Assembly: GCA_014384025.1 (NCBI GenBank) | Contig: JACNGQ010000198.1 | Span: 1 to 64,000, forward strand | DNA: 64,000 bases | From: Planctomycetota bacterium | Lineage (GTDB): Bacteria; Planctomycetota; Phycisphaerae; Sedimentisphaerales; Anaerobacaceae | Reading direction: 5' to 3' | Translations under genes and position numbers: made by a program | The notes under the pieces: model-generated | Seen by the model: only the letters and a program-made list of their open reading frames with translations | Databases searched by the model: none | What the model was told of the DNA's origin: nothing | Shown here: in pieces, positions 34,354 to 43,091 of the stretch | Layout of the letters: every line of letters starts with the position of its first letter | How positions within the stretch are numbered: the stretch's first letter is position 1

Positions 34354-35598
34354 CTATATCTTGCCGACAACCAGGCAGGAATTGTGGCCGCCAAAGCCGA
34401 AGGAGTTGCTCATCGCAAGATTGACCTCTGTTTGACGAGCTTCCAGAGGCACAAAATCCATCCTGGGATCACATTGCTCATCGATATTTCGAAGATTAAT
34501 GGTGGGGGGGATAGTTGATTCATTAATTGCTTTTACACATATAATCAACTCAACGGCTCCACTGGCACCGAGTAAATGCCCGAGGCAGCTCTTGGTCGAA
34601 CTTACAGGGATTTTATATGCCTGCTCACCAAAAACAAATCTGATAGCCGAACTTTCAGCGATGTCATTCAGCGAGGTTGACGTCCCGTGCGCATTGATAT
34701 AACTTACTTTATCTGTATCGACACCTGCGTCTATCAATGCTAATTCCATTGCTTTTGCAGCACCGTCACCGTCAGGCCGCGGTGCGGTAATATGATAACC
34801 ATCATCGTTGGCACTATAGCCGAGAAGCTCGGCATATATATTTGCACCTCGCTTTTTGGCGTGGCTTTCTTCTTCCAGAACCAAAACTCCGGCCCCCTCG
34901 GAAAGAACAAAACCGTCTCTGTCCCTGTCAAATGGTTTTGATGCACCCTGAGGGTCATCATTCTGTAAGCTCAGCGAACGAGCGGCGCAAAATGAAGCCA
35001 ATCCTACAGGCGTTAGAGCCGCTTCAGCTCCGCCTGTTATCATAATATCGCTTCGTCCGGCCACTATGTTGGAAAAAGCTTCTCCGATGGCATTGTTGCC
35101 GGAAGCACAGGCGCTCGATACACAAAAATTAGGTCCGCGAAGGCCGTAAGTAATGGCGATAGTGCCACTGGCGGCATTAGCCATAAGCCGGGGGACACAG
35201 AAAGGAGAAACCTTCTTTGGGCCTTTTTCTAAAAGCCTTATGTGCTGATCTTCAATTTCTTTAAGACCGCCTATACCAGTACCTACAATAACTCCGGTAC
35301 GAAAAACGTCTTCTTTGGAGAAATCAAGGCCGCTGTCTTCAACTGCCTGTTTAGCCGCAGCCATTGCAAACTGAGTAAAGCGGTCCATTCGCTTGCTCTC
35401 GCGCTGATCAACGTATTTCGTAACATCGAAATCTCTTATTTCGCCCCCGAACTTGACCGGATATGCACTGGTATCGAACGATTCGATGATAGAAATACCG
35501 CTTTGACCCTCGCACAATGCAGCGAAAAGCCCATCAGCAGACTCGGCTAAGGCGGTTACACAACCTAAGCCTGTGATAACAACACGCCGTTTACTCAT
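34354..35598 (-). CDS. fabF: beta-ketoacyl-ACP synthase II
   Basis: 414 aa. The catalytic triad is Cys164 (VSSACASGNNA), His in NAHGTSTSLND and His in SCLGHLLGASG. It elongates acyl-ACP with malonyl-ACP. It starts 15 bases after acpP and closes the fatty-acid operon. Confidence 0.97.
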   Translation of the reverse strand: MSKRRVVITGLGCVTALAESADGLFAALCEGQSGISIIESFDTSAYPVKFGGEIRDFDVTKYVDQRESKRMDRFTQFAMAAAKQAVEDSGLDFSKEDVFRTGVIVGTGIGGLKEIEDQHIRLLEKGPKKVSPFCVPRLMANAASGTIAITYGLRGPNFCVSSACASGNNAIGEAFSNIVAGRSDIMITGGAEAALTPVGLASFCAARSLSLQNDDPQGASKPFDRDRDGFVLSEGAGVLVLEEESHAKKRGANIYAELLGYSANDDGYHITAPRPDGDGAAKAMELALIDAGVDTDKVSYINAHGTSTSLNDIAESSAIRFVFGEQAYKIPVSSTKSCLGHLLGASGAVELIICVKAINESTIPPTINLRNIDEQCDPRMDFVPLEARQTEVNLAMSNSFGFGGHNSCLVVGKI

Positions 35599-35612
35599 GT
35601 TAAACTGGTTCG

Positions 35613-35885
35613 CTACTCTTGGCTTTTTGATTGTGCAACATTGACGATATAGTCGATTGCAGCGCCGACCGTCTGGATTTTCTCAGCTTCCTCGTCTGGA
35701 ATGCTCATGTCAAACTCGTCCTCAAATTCCATTACGAGCTCAACCGTATCCAGTGAGTCGGCATTCAAGTCATTGATAAATGAGGTCTCACGCACTATTT
35801 CCGCTTTATCTGCGCCCATCTGCTCACTTATTATATCGATCACTTTATTTTCTATTGCCTTAACATCTACTTCATCGGGACTCAC
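35613..35885 (-). CDS. acpP: acyl carrier protein
   Basis: 90 aa. The phosphopantetheine site is Ser44 in [20 protein letters not shown]. The start is GTG, supported by GGGAGG seven bases upstream. It is slightly longer than usual at both ends. It lies between fabG and fabF, the normal place for this gene. Confidence 0.97.
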   Translation of the reverse strand: MSPDEVDVKAIENKVIDIISEQMGADKAEIVRETSFINDLNADSLDTVELVMEFEDEFDMSIPDEEAEKIQTVGAAIDYIVNVAQSKSQE

Positions 35886-36041
35886 TTGTTTTCCTCCCTA
35901 ATTAAATAGGAATTTATTCCATAAACATCCAATTGTACTACATTAATAATAGCTGCAACCAACAGCTAATTGTATTTATTATATGTTGGCGGGTATAGTA
36001 CATATAAAAATACCCGTCTACAAATCTTTTTTTATTTTTTT

Positions 36042-36779
36042 TTACATTGCCATACCGCCATCTACACATAGTACCTGACCGGTGATATAGCCGGATTCGT
36101 CGCTGGCAAGGAATGCGACCGCTTTGGCGACATCTTCGACCTGGCCGAATCGTCGGACTGGAATAATCTGTTTAGCGGCGGTTTTAACCGCATCCGGGAG
36201 AACTTCCGTCATTTCGGTCATAATAAATCCAGGAGCGATGCAATTTGCTGTAATATTCTTTTTGCCGACTTCCCGAGCAACCGATTTTGTCATTCCGATA
36301 AGGCCCGCCTTGCTTGCCGCATAATTGCTTGAGCCGGCCTGTCCCATTACACCGGCTACGGAGCTTAAATTTATGATCCTCCCAAATTTATTACGAACCA
36401 TTGATCTGACTGCAAAGGTGGTGGCGATAAAAGCCGCTCGCAGATTGACGTTAATGACCCTGTCAAAATCCTCTTCCTTCATTTGCATCATCAGCTTATC
36501 ACGTGTTATGCCGGCGTTGTTGACCAAAATTCCTATCCCGCCGTATTCGTTGGCAAGAGACTCAAGAACTTCGGTAAATTCATCCGTCTTGGTTATATCC
36601 ACGCATTTTGTAATGACTGTAAAACCAGCTTCTTTTACAACACCTTCAAGCTCAATTAGCTGTTCGTTATTTATATCCAGCCCGGCAACAATTCGGCCTT
36701 GCTTAAGCAATTCGAGAACAATCGCCCGGCCGATTCCTCTGGCGGCACCTGTTACAACAGCCAGTCTTTTTTCCGACAT
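36042..36779 (-). CDS. fabG: 3-oxoacyl-ACP reductase
   Basis: 245 aa from ATG 36779, which fits the family length; the tracked start adds ten residues and lacks a binding site. NAD(P) motif VVTGAARGIGRA, NNAG, catalytic Ser-Tyr-Lys in NLSSVAGVMGQAGSSNYAASKAG, and C-terminal GYITGQVLCVDGGMAM. It reduces 3-ketoacyl-ACP. It follows fabD with a ~60-base gap. Confidence 0.96.
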   Translation of the reverse strand: MSEKRLAVVTGAARGIGRAIVLELLKQGRIVAGLDINNEQLIELEGVVKEAGFTVITKCVDITKTDEFTEVLESLANEYGGIGILVNNAGITRDKLMMQMKEEDFDRVINVNLRAAFIATTFAVRSMVRNKFGRIINLSSVAGVMGQAGSSNYAASKAGLIGMTKSVAREVGKKNITANCIAPGFIMTEMTEVLPDAVKTAAKQIIPVRRFGQVEDVAKAVAFLASDESGYITGQVLCVDGGMAM

Positions 36780-36841
36780 CCTTAAAATCTCCAAATTAAA
36801 ATCATTCAAATATTTATTCCAGCGCCTCGTGCGGAGGATTG

Positions 36842-37783
36842 TTATAACAATTCCTTTATTGCCTGTAAATCGCTGATATTCACAACCTTTATTTTCCTGT
36901 TGATTCTTCTCATCAGCCCTGTCAGAACCCTGCCCGGCCCAATTTCATAAAACTTTTCGATACCATCATCTATAAGTCGTTTCATACATTTTTGCCAGAG
37001 AATAGGACAAGTCAACTGATTTATAAGGCCATCTGAGATTTTTTGGCTCGTCTGATAATACTCAGCATGAATATTGGCAATAGTCTTGATATCAGATGGT
37101 TCTGAAATCTCACAATTAGACAATGCTTCTCCAAGTCTTTGGGCCGCACTGGACATCATTTCTGTATGAAAAGCACCTGCGACCTCTAAACGGACAGCTT
37201 TTATAGCGCCATACTTTTGGGCTAATTGTTCGGCCCGTTCACAGGCTTTTACGCTGCCGCTTACCACAATCTGTCCGGGGCAGTTGAAATTAACGGGCAC
37301 AATCAAATCGCCTTCAGAGGCCTCATCGCAAAGCTGACGAACTTTTTCTTCGTCAAGGCCAATTATCCCCACCATTGCTCCTTCTGTGGCGTCAGCGGCC
37401 GCCTGCATCGCCTGGCCACGCTTGTGAACAAGCACGAGCCCATCCTCAAAGCTTATCAAGCCCGCTGCGTAAAGGGCTGTATATTCACCAAGACTGAGCC
37501 CTGCCGTAACATCCGCACTGATACTGCTTGTGGCGGGATTAGTCCTGAGAACCTCCAATATGGCCGCAGACGTTACAAAAATAGCAGGCTGTGAAATCGT
37601 CGTACTGTTCAGCTGTTCGGCAGGACCCTCAAAGCAAAGTCCACTAAGGTCAAATCCAACGATGTCATTTGCCTTTTCGTAAATCTCCGCTGCCACAGGG
37701 AATGATTGTGCTATTTCGGCGCCCATCCCAACAACCTGAGCACCTTGCCCTGGAAATAAAAAAGCTGTTTTCAATTGTCTCAC
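36842..37783 (-). CDS. fabD: malonyl-CoA:ACP transacylase
   Basis: 313 aa. FLFPGQGAQ, nucleophile Ser97 in GLSLGEYTAL and AFHTEMM (catalytic His) identify it. The start is GTG (37783) with AGGGAA upstream. It loads malonyl units on ACP. Confidence 0.96.
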   Translation of the reverse strand: MRQLKTAFLFPGQGAQVVGMGAEIAQSFPVAAEIYEKANDIVGFDLSGLCFEGPAEQLNSTTISQPAIFVTSAAILEVLRTNPATSSISADVTAGLSLGEYTALYAAGLISFEDGLVLVHKRGQAMQAAADATEGAMVGIIGLDEEKVRQLCDEASEGDLIVPVNFNCPGQIVVSGSVKACERAEQLAQKYGAIKAVRLEVAGAFHTEMMSSAAQRLGEALSNCEISEPSDIKTIANIHAEYYQTSQKISDGLINQLTCPILWQKCMKRLIDDGIEKFYEIGPGRVLTGLMRRINRKIKVVNISDLQAIKELL

Positions 37784-37865
37784 GTGACAAATTCCCTCTA
37801 TAGAGATTCATTTCGAGTTCCAATTTTACGGCCTTAAAGATTTACCTGACCGTTTATATCGGCAA

Positions 37866-38987
37866 TTAAGATTTTGTTGAATGCTGCATTGTTGCGATCA
37901 TATATTCTTCAACTAACGTCTCTATAAGCTCTTGAACGGAAATGATTTTATCTACTCTATAGGCATTTGCTCCCGCGAAAGAAAATCCTTCTTCAAGATT
38001 TCCTTTTTTGGCGTTGGTTAGTGCAAGAGCAATGCAATATGGCACATTTTTAAAATCACAACTTCTCAGGCACTTCCAGAGACATTTGAATTTTTCTTTA
38101 GCGCCTGACGAGACCCGATCAAGAAAATTATTCCGTATGGCTCGTCCGGGCATTCCCACGGGGCTGTCAATTATGATAATATCCTCTTTTTTGCAGTTCT
38201 GATACGCTTCTTTGAATTCCATCGAGGCATCACACTCATAAGTTGCAACAAACCTGGTCCCCATCTGGACTCCCTGGGCTCCTAACTCCATGAATCTATA
38301 AATATCAGCACCTGTATATATTCCGCCGGCGGCGATGACCGGAATGTTTTTGTTAAATTGCTCTTCATAAGACTTTACGACAGTGATCACTTCCGGCAGT
38401 AGTTTTTCCAGCGCAAAGTCAGGATTATCTATCTGTTCTCTACTGAAGCCGAGATGGCCCCCTGCTAATGGACCCTCTACAACCACGGCATCGGGCACAT
38501 GGTTGTATCGTTTCTTCCAAGCCCTAAATACTATCTTAGCCGCTCTGGCGGAAGAAACTATAGGGGCAAACTTCGTTTTGAGTTCACCCAGCCTATCGAG
38601 CGGTAGTGTCTCAGGAAGCCCTAGTGGAAGTCCTGCTCCGAGAAAGAGCACATTAACGCCTTCATCCACACCACATTGCACAAGGTCGTCAAAATTTGAA
38701 AGGGCCACCATTACATTTACGCCGATAATCCCGCCAGCCTTGGTCTTGGCCTTTGCCTTTCTTATTACGTTCTGCAAGGCCCTTGTGTTTGCTTCTCTGG
38801 GATTTGTGTGATAATCGGATTCAAACTGACCGATTCCAGGTGTGGCAATAACTCCAATACCGCCAGCGTTTGCTACGGCTGAGGTTAAATTTGATAAGGA
38901 AATGCCGACGCCCATGCCTCCCTGGACAATTGGTATTTCAACTTCCATGTCACCTATACACAGCGTAGGCATCTTGTTAAAATTCAT
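37866..38987 (-). CDS. FMN-dependent nitronate monooxygenase/FabK-like oxidoreductase
   Basis: 373 aa. The TIM-barrel family signatures are IPIVQGGMGVGISLSNLTSAVANAGGIGVIAT, VFLGAGLPLG-like strands, VVVEGPLAGGHLG, IPVIAAGGIYTGADIYRFMELGAQGVQMGTRFVAT and the C-terminal ANAYRVDKIISVQELI. Lying between fabH and fabD, it may be the enoyl-ACP reductase (FabK role), since no FabI/FabL is seen in the cluster. The sequence is equally compatible with nitronate monooxygenase. The C-terminal Cys-rich stretch (KFKCLWKCLRSCDFKNVPYCIA) is notable. Confidence 0.8.
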   Translation of the reverse strand: MNFNKMPTLCIGDMEVEIPIVQGGMGVGISLSNLTSAVANAGGIGVIATPGIGQFESDYHTNPREANTRALQNVIRKAKAKTKAGGIIGVNVMVALSNFDDLVQCGVDEGVNVLFLGAGLPLGLPETLPLDRLGELKTKFAPIVSSARAAKIVFRAWKKRYNHVPDAVVVEGPLAGGHLGFSREQIDNPDFALEKLLPEVITVVKSYEEQFNKNIPVIAAGGIYTGADIYRFMELGAQGVQMGTRFVATYECDASMEFKEAYQNCKKEDIIIIDSPVGMPGRAIRNNFLDRVSSGAKEKFKCLWKCLRSCDFKNVPYCIALALTNAKKGNLEEGFSFAGANAYRVDKIISVQELIETLVEEYMIATMQHSTKS

Positions 38988-39101
38988 ATATTGTAAAATA
39001 CCTCATTAACATATGTTATTATCTTAGCTTTCTGTGTATTACAAAGAGCTGAAAACCCGGAATTGCTCACAGTATAAGACAAAATGTTCAATTCGAGAAG
39101 C

Positions 39102-40112
39102 TTAAAACTCAATTATATTTGCTCCCCAAGTCAAGCCTGCACCGAAAGCTACTAAAATGATAATATCACCTCGTTTGATTTTTCCATTCCTTACACACTC
39201 ATCAAAGGCTATGGGTACGGAGGCCGCTGAAGTATTGCCATAGTCGCCGATATTCACAAAAACCTTTTCACTGGGCATATTTAACCGTTTAGAGGCAGAC
39301 TCAATAATCCTTGCATTCATCTGGTGAGATATCATCATCGAGATATCATCTATAGTCAGGTTACAGTGCTCCAGACAGTTGGTAACAGTTTCAACAATTC
39401 GCCGAATAGCCTGCTGATAGACTTGCCTGCCGTTTATTTGCATATAGGTTTTCTTTGGGTCGTCCAGTGGTTTATTTGCCGGGTGCCGAGAACCATACGC
39501 CTGGCAATTCAATGCTTCCCAGCAGTCTCCATCCGAATGCATAGTGCTGTAAATGACACCTGATCCTTTGTTGTCCCCTCGCTCAAGCACTATTGCCCCG
39601 GCACCGTCACCAAAAAGAATACAGCTTTTCCGGTCGGCCCAGTCGGTAATTTTGCTTAAAGTCTCTGCACCAATTAAAAGAGCATTTTTATGTCGGCCGC
39701 TTTCTATAAACTGCTGCACTACAGACAGGCCGAATATAAAACCGCTGCACGCGGCCTCTAAATCGAATACCCATGCATGCTTCGCTCCCAAAGATCTCTG
39801 CACGAAGGAGGCTGTCGATGGAAAAACCATCTCAGGGGTAATAGTAGCCACAATAATAAGCTCGACATCCGCCGCGTTAAGATTTGCCTGAGCTAAAGCA
39901 ATTTTGGCTGCTTCTGTAGCTAAAAACGCAGTGCTTTCATCTTCGGCTGCAATATGGCGAACTTTAATACCGGTACGAGTCGTAATCCATTCGTCTGAAG
40001 TATCTACTATCTTCGCAAGTTCTTCATTCGTCAGTGTTTTTTCCGGCGCAAAAGAACCGTAACCGGTGATAACTGCACGGTAGGGAGGCTTCTCGCTAAT
40101 CGGCTTACTCAT
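39102..40112 (-). CDS. fabH: beta-ketoacyl-ACP synthase III
   Basis: 336 aa. Catalytic Cys122 (FDLEAACSGFIFGL), His in ISHQMNARI (replacing the common HQAN spacing) and Asn in IGDYGNTSAASVPIA. It condenses acetyl-CoA with malonyl-ACP to start chains. It overlaps the plsX stop by eight bases, so the two are coupled. Confidence 0.96.
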   Translation of the reverse strand: MSKPISEKPPYRAVITGYGSFAPEKTLTNEELAKIVDTSDEWITTRTGIKVRHIAAEDESTAFLATEAAKIALAQANLNAADVELIIVATITPEMVFPSTASFVQRSLGAKHAWVFDLEAACSGFIFGLSVVQQFIESGRHKNALLIGAETLSKITDWADRKSCILFGDGAGAIVLERGDNKGSGVIYSTMHSDGDCWEALNCQAYGSRHPANKPLDDPKKTYMQINGRQVYQQAIRRIVETVTNCLEHCNLTIDDISMMISHQMNARIIESASKRLNMPSEKVFVNIGDYGNTSAASVPIAFDECVRNGKIKRGDIIILVAFGAGLTWGANIIEF

Positions 40113-41118
40113 CAGGAGTCCTTACGCAAGTTTCCGAAAGGCTTTCAACTATCTTGTCGTTTATTTTTTCTGTGTATAATTTTTTGGAAGCTAAAATAGC
40201 ATTTTTTATGGTTCTGCTTTTACTTGAGCCGTGGCAGATAAGCGCTGTGCCGTTTACTCCCAACAATGGCGCTCCGCCATACGTGTTATAGTCATATTTC
40301 GTATAGATTCTTTTCATCACAGGCTTAAACTTCATGACAAGTCGAAGTTTCTCCTCCATAAGCTCTTGCTTTATGGCCTTAAACAGGCCGTCAACAAGAC
40401 CTTCTGTAAGTTTTAGAATCACATTCCCAACAAAACCTTCACAGATTACAACGTCACTGGTACCCTCAAAAATATCTCTTCCTTCGATATTGCCTACGAA
40501 ATTCATATTTGGATCGGCTTTCATCATCTCCCGGGCCTTTTTAACGATTTCATTGCCCTTTGCATCTTCCGAACCTATACTCATAATACCAATTCGCGGA
40601 TTTTCAATCCCAAGCATACGTTTTGTGTACACGCTTGACATCAAGGCATATTGATAAAGATTCATCGGTTTACAGGCAATGTTAGCGCCAACATCACATA
40701 TTACTACCGGGCCTTCCGGTGTGGGAAATACAACCGCTATCCCGGGACGATTTACACCCGGCAGGTTCCTCATCCTCATTTGAAAGGCCGCAACACAGGC
40801 CCCGGTATTGCCGGCCGATATGACTGCGTCTGCCTGCCCGAGTTTTCCTAATTTGGCCAGGACGGCGATTGAGCTTTTGGGCTTCTTTCGCAGAGTCTCT
40901 ATCGGCACATCGGCCATACCGATAATGTCCGGAGCATGGACAACAGTAACCACACCTTTGGGGCATTTACGAGACTTTAACTGCGCTTCGATTATGTCCT
41001 CGGGCCCGACAAGAATCAGCTCATCGTCCTTATCAAGCTCCTCACCCGACTCAAGCACACCAGCGATAATCTCATCCGGAGCGTTGTCGCCTCCCACTGC
41101 ATCAATCGCTATCCGCAT
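40105..41118 (-). CDS. plsX: phosphate acyltransferase
   Basis: 337 aa. MRIAIDAVGGDNAPDEIIAGVLE, SAGNTGACVA, RPGIAVVFPTPEGPVVICDVGAN, YGGAPLLGVNGTALICHGSS are diagnostic. It makes acyl-phosphate from acyl-ACP for membrane lipid synthesis. It begins two bases after rpmF, the common rpmF-plsX pairing. Confidence 0.97.
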   Translation of the reverse strand: MRIAIDAVGGDNAPDEIIAGVLESGEELDKDDELILVGPEDIIEAQLKSRKCPKGVVTVVHAPDIIGMADVPIETLRKKPKSSIAVLAKLGKLGQADAVISAGNTGACVAAFQMRMRNLPGVNRPGIAVVFPTPEGPVVICDVGANIACKPMNLYQYALMSSVYTKRMLGIENPRIGIMSIGSEDAKGNEIVKKAREMMKADPNMNFVGNIEGRDIFEGTSDVVICEGFVGNVILKLTEGLVDGLFKAIKQELMEEKLRLVMKFKPVMKRIYTKYDYNTYGGAPLLGVNGTALICHGSSKSRTIKNAILASKKLYTEKINDKIVESLSETCVRTPDE

Positions 41119-41120
41119 CC

Positions 41121-41306
41121 TTAGCTTTCTTCTTTCCCGAGCTTCAAAGTTATTTTCGGATTAACATAACCGCAATTCTCACACGCCGCATGAGGCAGCT
41201 TGGCTTGATCACATTTCTTGCAGACAGAATAGTTCACGGCCTTCAAACGATGATGGCTGCGACGGGTACGTGTTCTGCACTTACTCATTTTCTTCACTGG
41301 TAACAT
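41121..41306 (-). CDS. rpmF: 50S ribosomal protein bL32
   Basis: 61 aa. RTRRSHHRLKAVNYSVC and a four-Cys zinc ribbon (CKKC ... CENC). ATG 41306 has GGAG upstream. It is the first gene of the fatty-acid operon. Confidence 0.95.
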   Translation of the reverse strand: MLPVKKMSKCRTRTRRSHHRLKAVNYSVCKKCDQAKLPHAACENCGYVNPKITLKLGKEES

Positions 41307-41625
41307 ACTTAATTACTCCAAAAATCTTCAAAAATTTCAACACAAATAATAAAGAAACAGCTTAAATAGTTAAACATCGCAGATTTGTCAAGTGAAAATT
41401 AACTATTGCCAATATTTAGCCCCCGGATATTTCATGTGATTTATCGATTTTTCACTTGAAAAAAGGTGAAAATATGTTACGTTAGAGCGTTCGTATCTTA
41501 TGAGCTTTTTGGAGGAGAAACCCGAAATAGCACTCAATAATCTTTATTTTCGTAAAGAGTTATTATGCGATATATTCTTGCATATTTTCCGACATGACTA
41601 ACAACACTTTTGAAAGGGAAACAAG
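41307..41625. promoter_or_regulatory. divergent promoter region with inverted repeat
   Basis: The spacer separates rpmF (minus) and the PD40 gene (plus). TCAAGTGAAAAT (41388-41399) and ATTTTTCACTTGA (41447-41459) form a 12-bp inverted repeat with a ~47-base centre; GGTGAAAATATG follows. It may mark paired operator half-sites or a transcript hairpin. No coding frame seen. Confidence 0.4.
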
Positions 41626-43032
41626 ATGAAAAAGACAATTTCACTCGTATTGATGTTGGCATTGGGTTTGACTGCGGAAGTTACGAACGCAGATTATATT
41701 TTCGGCGAACCCATGAATCTTGGACCGACTGTAAACACTTCCTCTGACGAGGGTGGGTGGAGTGGTATGGGCATTTTGGCCGACGGCCTGTCGATCTTCT
41801 TTGACTCCAGCCGGCCTGGTGGGCGTGGTTCTGCCGACCTATGGATTACGACGCGGGAATCAACAGATGATGACTGGAGAAAGCCGGTGAATCTTGGTCC
41901 AGTGATAAACAGTTCGAATCGAGAAGAAGGCCCAAGCATTTCATCAGACGGACTGTCGCTCTACTTCAGCTCCAATCGCCCGGGTGGATCGGGAGGTCGA
42001 GACATATGGGTTGCAACGCGGGCAACAACAAACAACGATTGGAAAACCCCGGTGAATCTCGGTCCAATAGTCAACGCTTCAGATGGAGATTGGATGGCAA
42101 GCATTTCAGCCGATAGCCTGTCGCTATACTTTAGCTCCGACCGGCCAGGTGGTTTAGGTAATCGTGACCTATGGATAACAACAAGGGCAACGACAAACGA
42201 CGATTGGAGTGAACCAGTCAATCTTGGGCCGACCGTAAACAGTTCGTCTAACGAGCGTAGGCTGTGTATTTCATCGGATGGCTTGACGTTATTCTTCCAG
42301 TCAGACCGACCCGGCGGATATGGGAATGTGGATATATGGACCACTACCCGGGCAACGATAAATGAAGACTGGAGTGCGCCAGTCAATCTCGGTCCGGCTG
42401 TCAACAGCTCGACTTCAGACATTAGCCCGAGCATCACAGCCGACGGCCGCACACTTTACTTTAGCGCCTTCATCAAACCTGGCGGATTTGGTGATTGGGA
42501 TATGTGGCAGGTGTCAATCGAACCAGTTGTTGACCTCAATGGGGATGGCATGGTTAATGGAGTAGACTTGAGTATCATAGCTGACCACTGGGGAACGGAT
42601 GATTCATTATGTGACATTGGTCCGATGCCCTGGGGTGACGGCATTGTAGATGTTCAGGATTTAATTGTAATTGCTGAGTATTTATCGCCGGCTGGATCGG
42701 AAGAAATTCATGTCAATGAGGAAAATGACGGTGGGCAGATAGAGCTTGAACAGGGCCAGATTCTTGTCGTTACGCTTGAATCAAATCCTACTACCGGGTA
42801 TCGCTGGGAACAGGTTGAAAACCAGGAGCCTTATTTGGAGCAAATGGGCGAGGTGGAGTTCAAGTCATCTGAGACAGGTGATCCTCCGCTTGCAGGCGCC
42901 GGCGGCTGGGAAATCTTTCGCTTCAAGGCAATAAGTACCGGTAAGATGACTCTACAGCTTGTCTATCGCAGACCATGGGAAGAAGGTGTAGAGCCTGTAA
43001 ACATCTTTTCCCTTAATGTGCTGATACACTAA
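41626..43032 (+). CDS. secreted PD40 beta-propeller with dockerin and chagasin domains
   Basis: 468 aa. Signal peptide ~1-22. Five ~55-58-residue blades each start [P]VNLGP.VNSS and contain SSDGLSLYFSS.RPGG.G..D[IL]W..TR (PD40 type). Residues ~302-355 are a dockerin-like pair of Ca2+ loops (DLNGDGMVNGVDLSIIADHWG; GDGIVDVQDLIVIAEYL). Residues ~360-468 match the chagasin/I42 inhibitor fold by its three loops: NPTTGYRW, PPLAGAGGWEIFRF and YRRPWE. It could bind a glycan or surface partner, dock to a scaffold and block cysteine proteases. The combination is uncommon in my recollection. Confidence 0.85.
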   Translation: MKKTISLVLMLALGLTAEVTNADYIFGEPMNLGPTVNTSSDEGGWSGMGILADGLSIFFDSSRPGGRGSADLWITTRESTDDDWRKPVNLGPVINSSNREEGPSISSDGLSLYFSSNRPGGSGGRDIWVATRATTNNDWKTPVNLGPIVNASDGDWMASISADSLSLYFSSDRPGGLGNRDLWITTRATTNDDWSEPVNLGPTVNSSSNERRLCISSDGLTLFFQSDRPGGYGNVDIWTTTRATINEDWSAPVNLGPAVNSSTSDISPSITADGRTLYFSAFIKPGGFGDWDMWQVSIEPVVDLNGDGMVNGVDLSIIADHWGTDDSLCDIGPMPWGDGIVDVQDLIVIAEYLSPAGSEEIHVNEENDGGQIELEQGQILVVTLESNPTTGYRWEQVENQEPYLEQMGEVEFKSSETGDPPLAGAGGWEIFRFKAISTGKMTLQLVYRRPWEEGVEPVNIFSLNVLIH

Positions 43033-43091
43033 TAGGAATTATTAAGAAGTTAAAACTCATTGATTGGAAACGGCATTAGTTTTGTATAACT

